Positions 12,802 to 12,828 of a stretch of DNA of 12,828 bases are shown here, in pieces (within the stretch, counting starts at the first letter, position 1; the number at the start of each line of letters is the position of its first letter). Below the pieces are notes generated by a model that did no database searches, was not told the DNA's origin, and was given only the letters and a program-made list of their open reading frames with translations. The DNA is from Eubacteriales Family XIII. Incertae Sedis bacterium (lineage in GTDB: Bacteria > Bacillota > Clostridia > Peptostreptococcales > Anaerovoracaceae), in NCBI GenBank assembly GCA_031272745.1, contig JAISTF010000227.1, positions 1 to 12,828 of the forward strand, read 5' to 3'. The position numbers and the translations under genes were made by a program.

Positions 12802-12828
12802 TTGGGGAAATATATCCGGATCATTGTG
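12802..12828 (+). CDS. 5' end of an unidentified gene (partial)
   Basis: A TTG at 12802 lies 7 bases after GAGGAGG (12788-12794) and opens a frame reading (M)GKYIRIIV up to the window edge. The basic then hydrophobic beginning would suit the start of a membrane protein, but nine codons cannot identify it. A TTG at 12798 in another frame is too close to the Shine-Dalgarno sequence. Confidence 0.45.

Overview
The window is a GC-rich (by eye about 60%) stretch of bacterial chromosome read almost entirely on the + strand. It holds the downstream part of the spc ribosomal-protein cluster and the whole alpha cluster, followed by an ECF transporter energising module and a tRNA methyltransferase gene. 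The gene order adk-map-infA-rpmJ-rpsM-rpsK-rpsD-rpoA-rplQ-ecfA1-ecfA2-ecfT, the 61-residue zinc-type S14, the long zinc-lid adenylate kinase and the strong GGAGG ribosome-binding sites point to the Bacillota. A high-GC Clostridia or Negativicutes member is likely; the genus cannot be read from this sequence.

Layout: 1-12 is the last codons of the preceding gene (probably rplX). 27-3325 is rplE, rpsN, rpsH, rplF, rplR, rpsE, rpmD, rplO. 3328-6281 is secY, adk, map, infA. A good sigma-A-type promoter and a leader hairpin lie in the only sizeable gap inside the cluster (6282-6374). 6375-9270 is rpmJ, rpsM, rpsK, rpsD, rpoA, rplQ. 9267-11847 is ecfA1, ecfA2, ecfT, mutually overlapping and overlapping the end of rplQ. 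A roughly 40-bp imperfect palindrome (11852-11891) separates ecfT from trmB (11898-12668). The last 160 bp hold a weak terminator, a promoter-like pair, an 11-bp perfect inverted repeat and the first codons of another gene.

The genes supply ribosome assembly (both subunits), initiation (IF1), protein export (SecY), N-terminal methionine removal (Map), adenine nucleotide balance (Adk), the RNA polymerase alpha subunit, the shared engine of group II ECF vitamin transporters, and tRNA m7G46 modification.

I found no wholly new multi-gene system; the core is conserved housekeeping. The unusual points are: ecfA1 has no ATG, GTG or TTG that gives a complete protein and appears to start at AUA in an ATAA overlap with the rplQ stop; trmB carries an in-frame 36-bp minisatellite between SAM motif I and the next strand; a G8 tract at the ecfA2/ecfT junction where a -1 slip would fuse the two proteins; and a terminal inverted repeat that combines promoter spacer, possible terminator and a sequestered ribosome-binding site.
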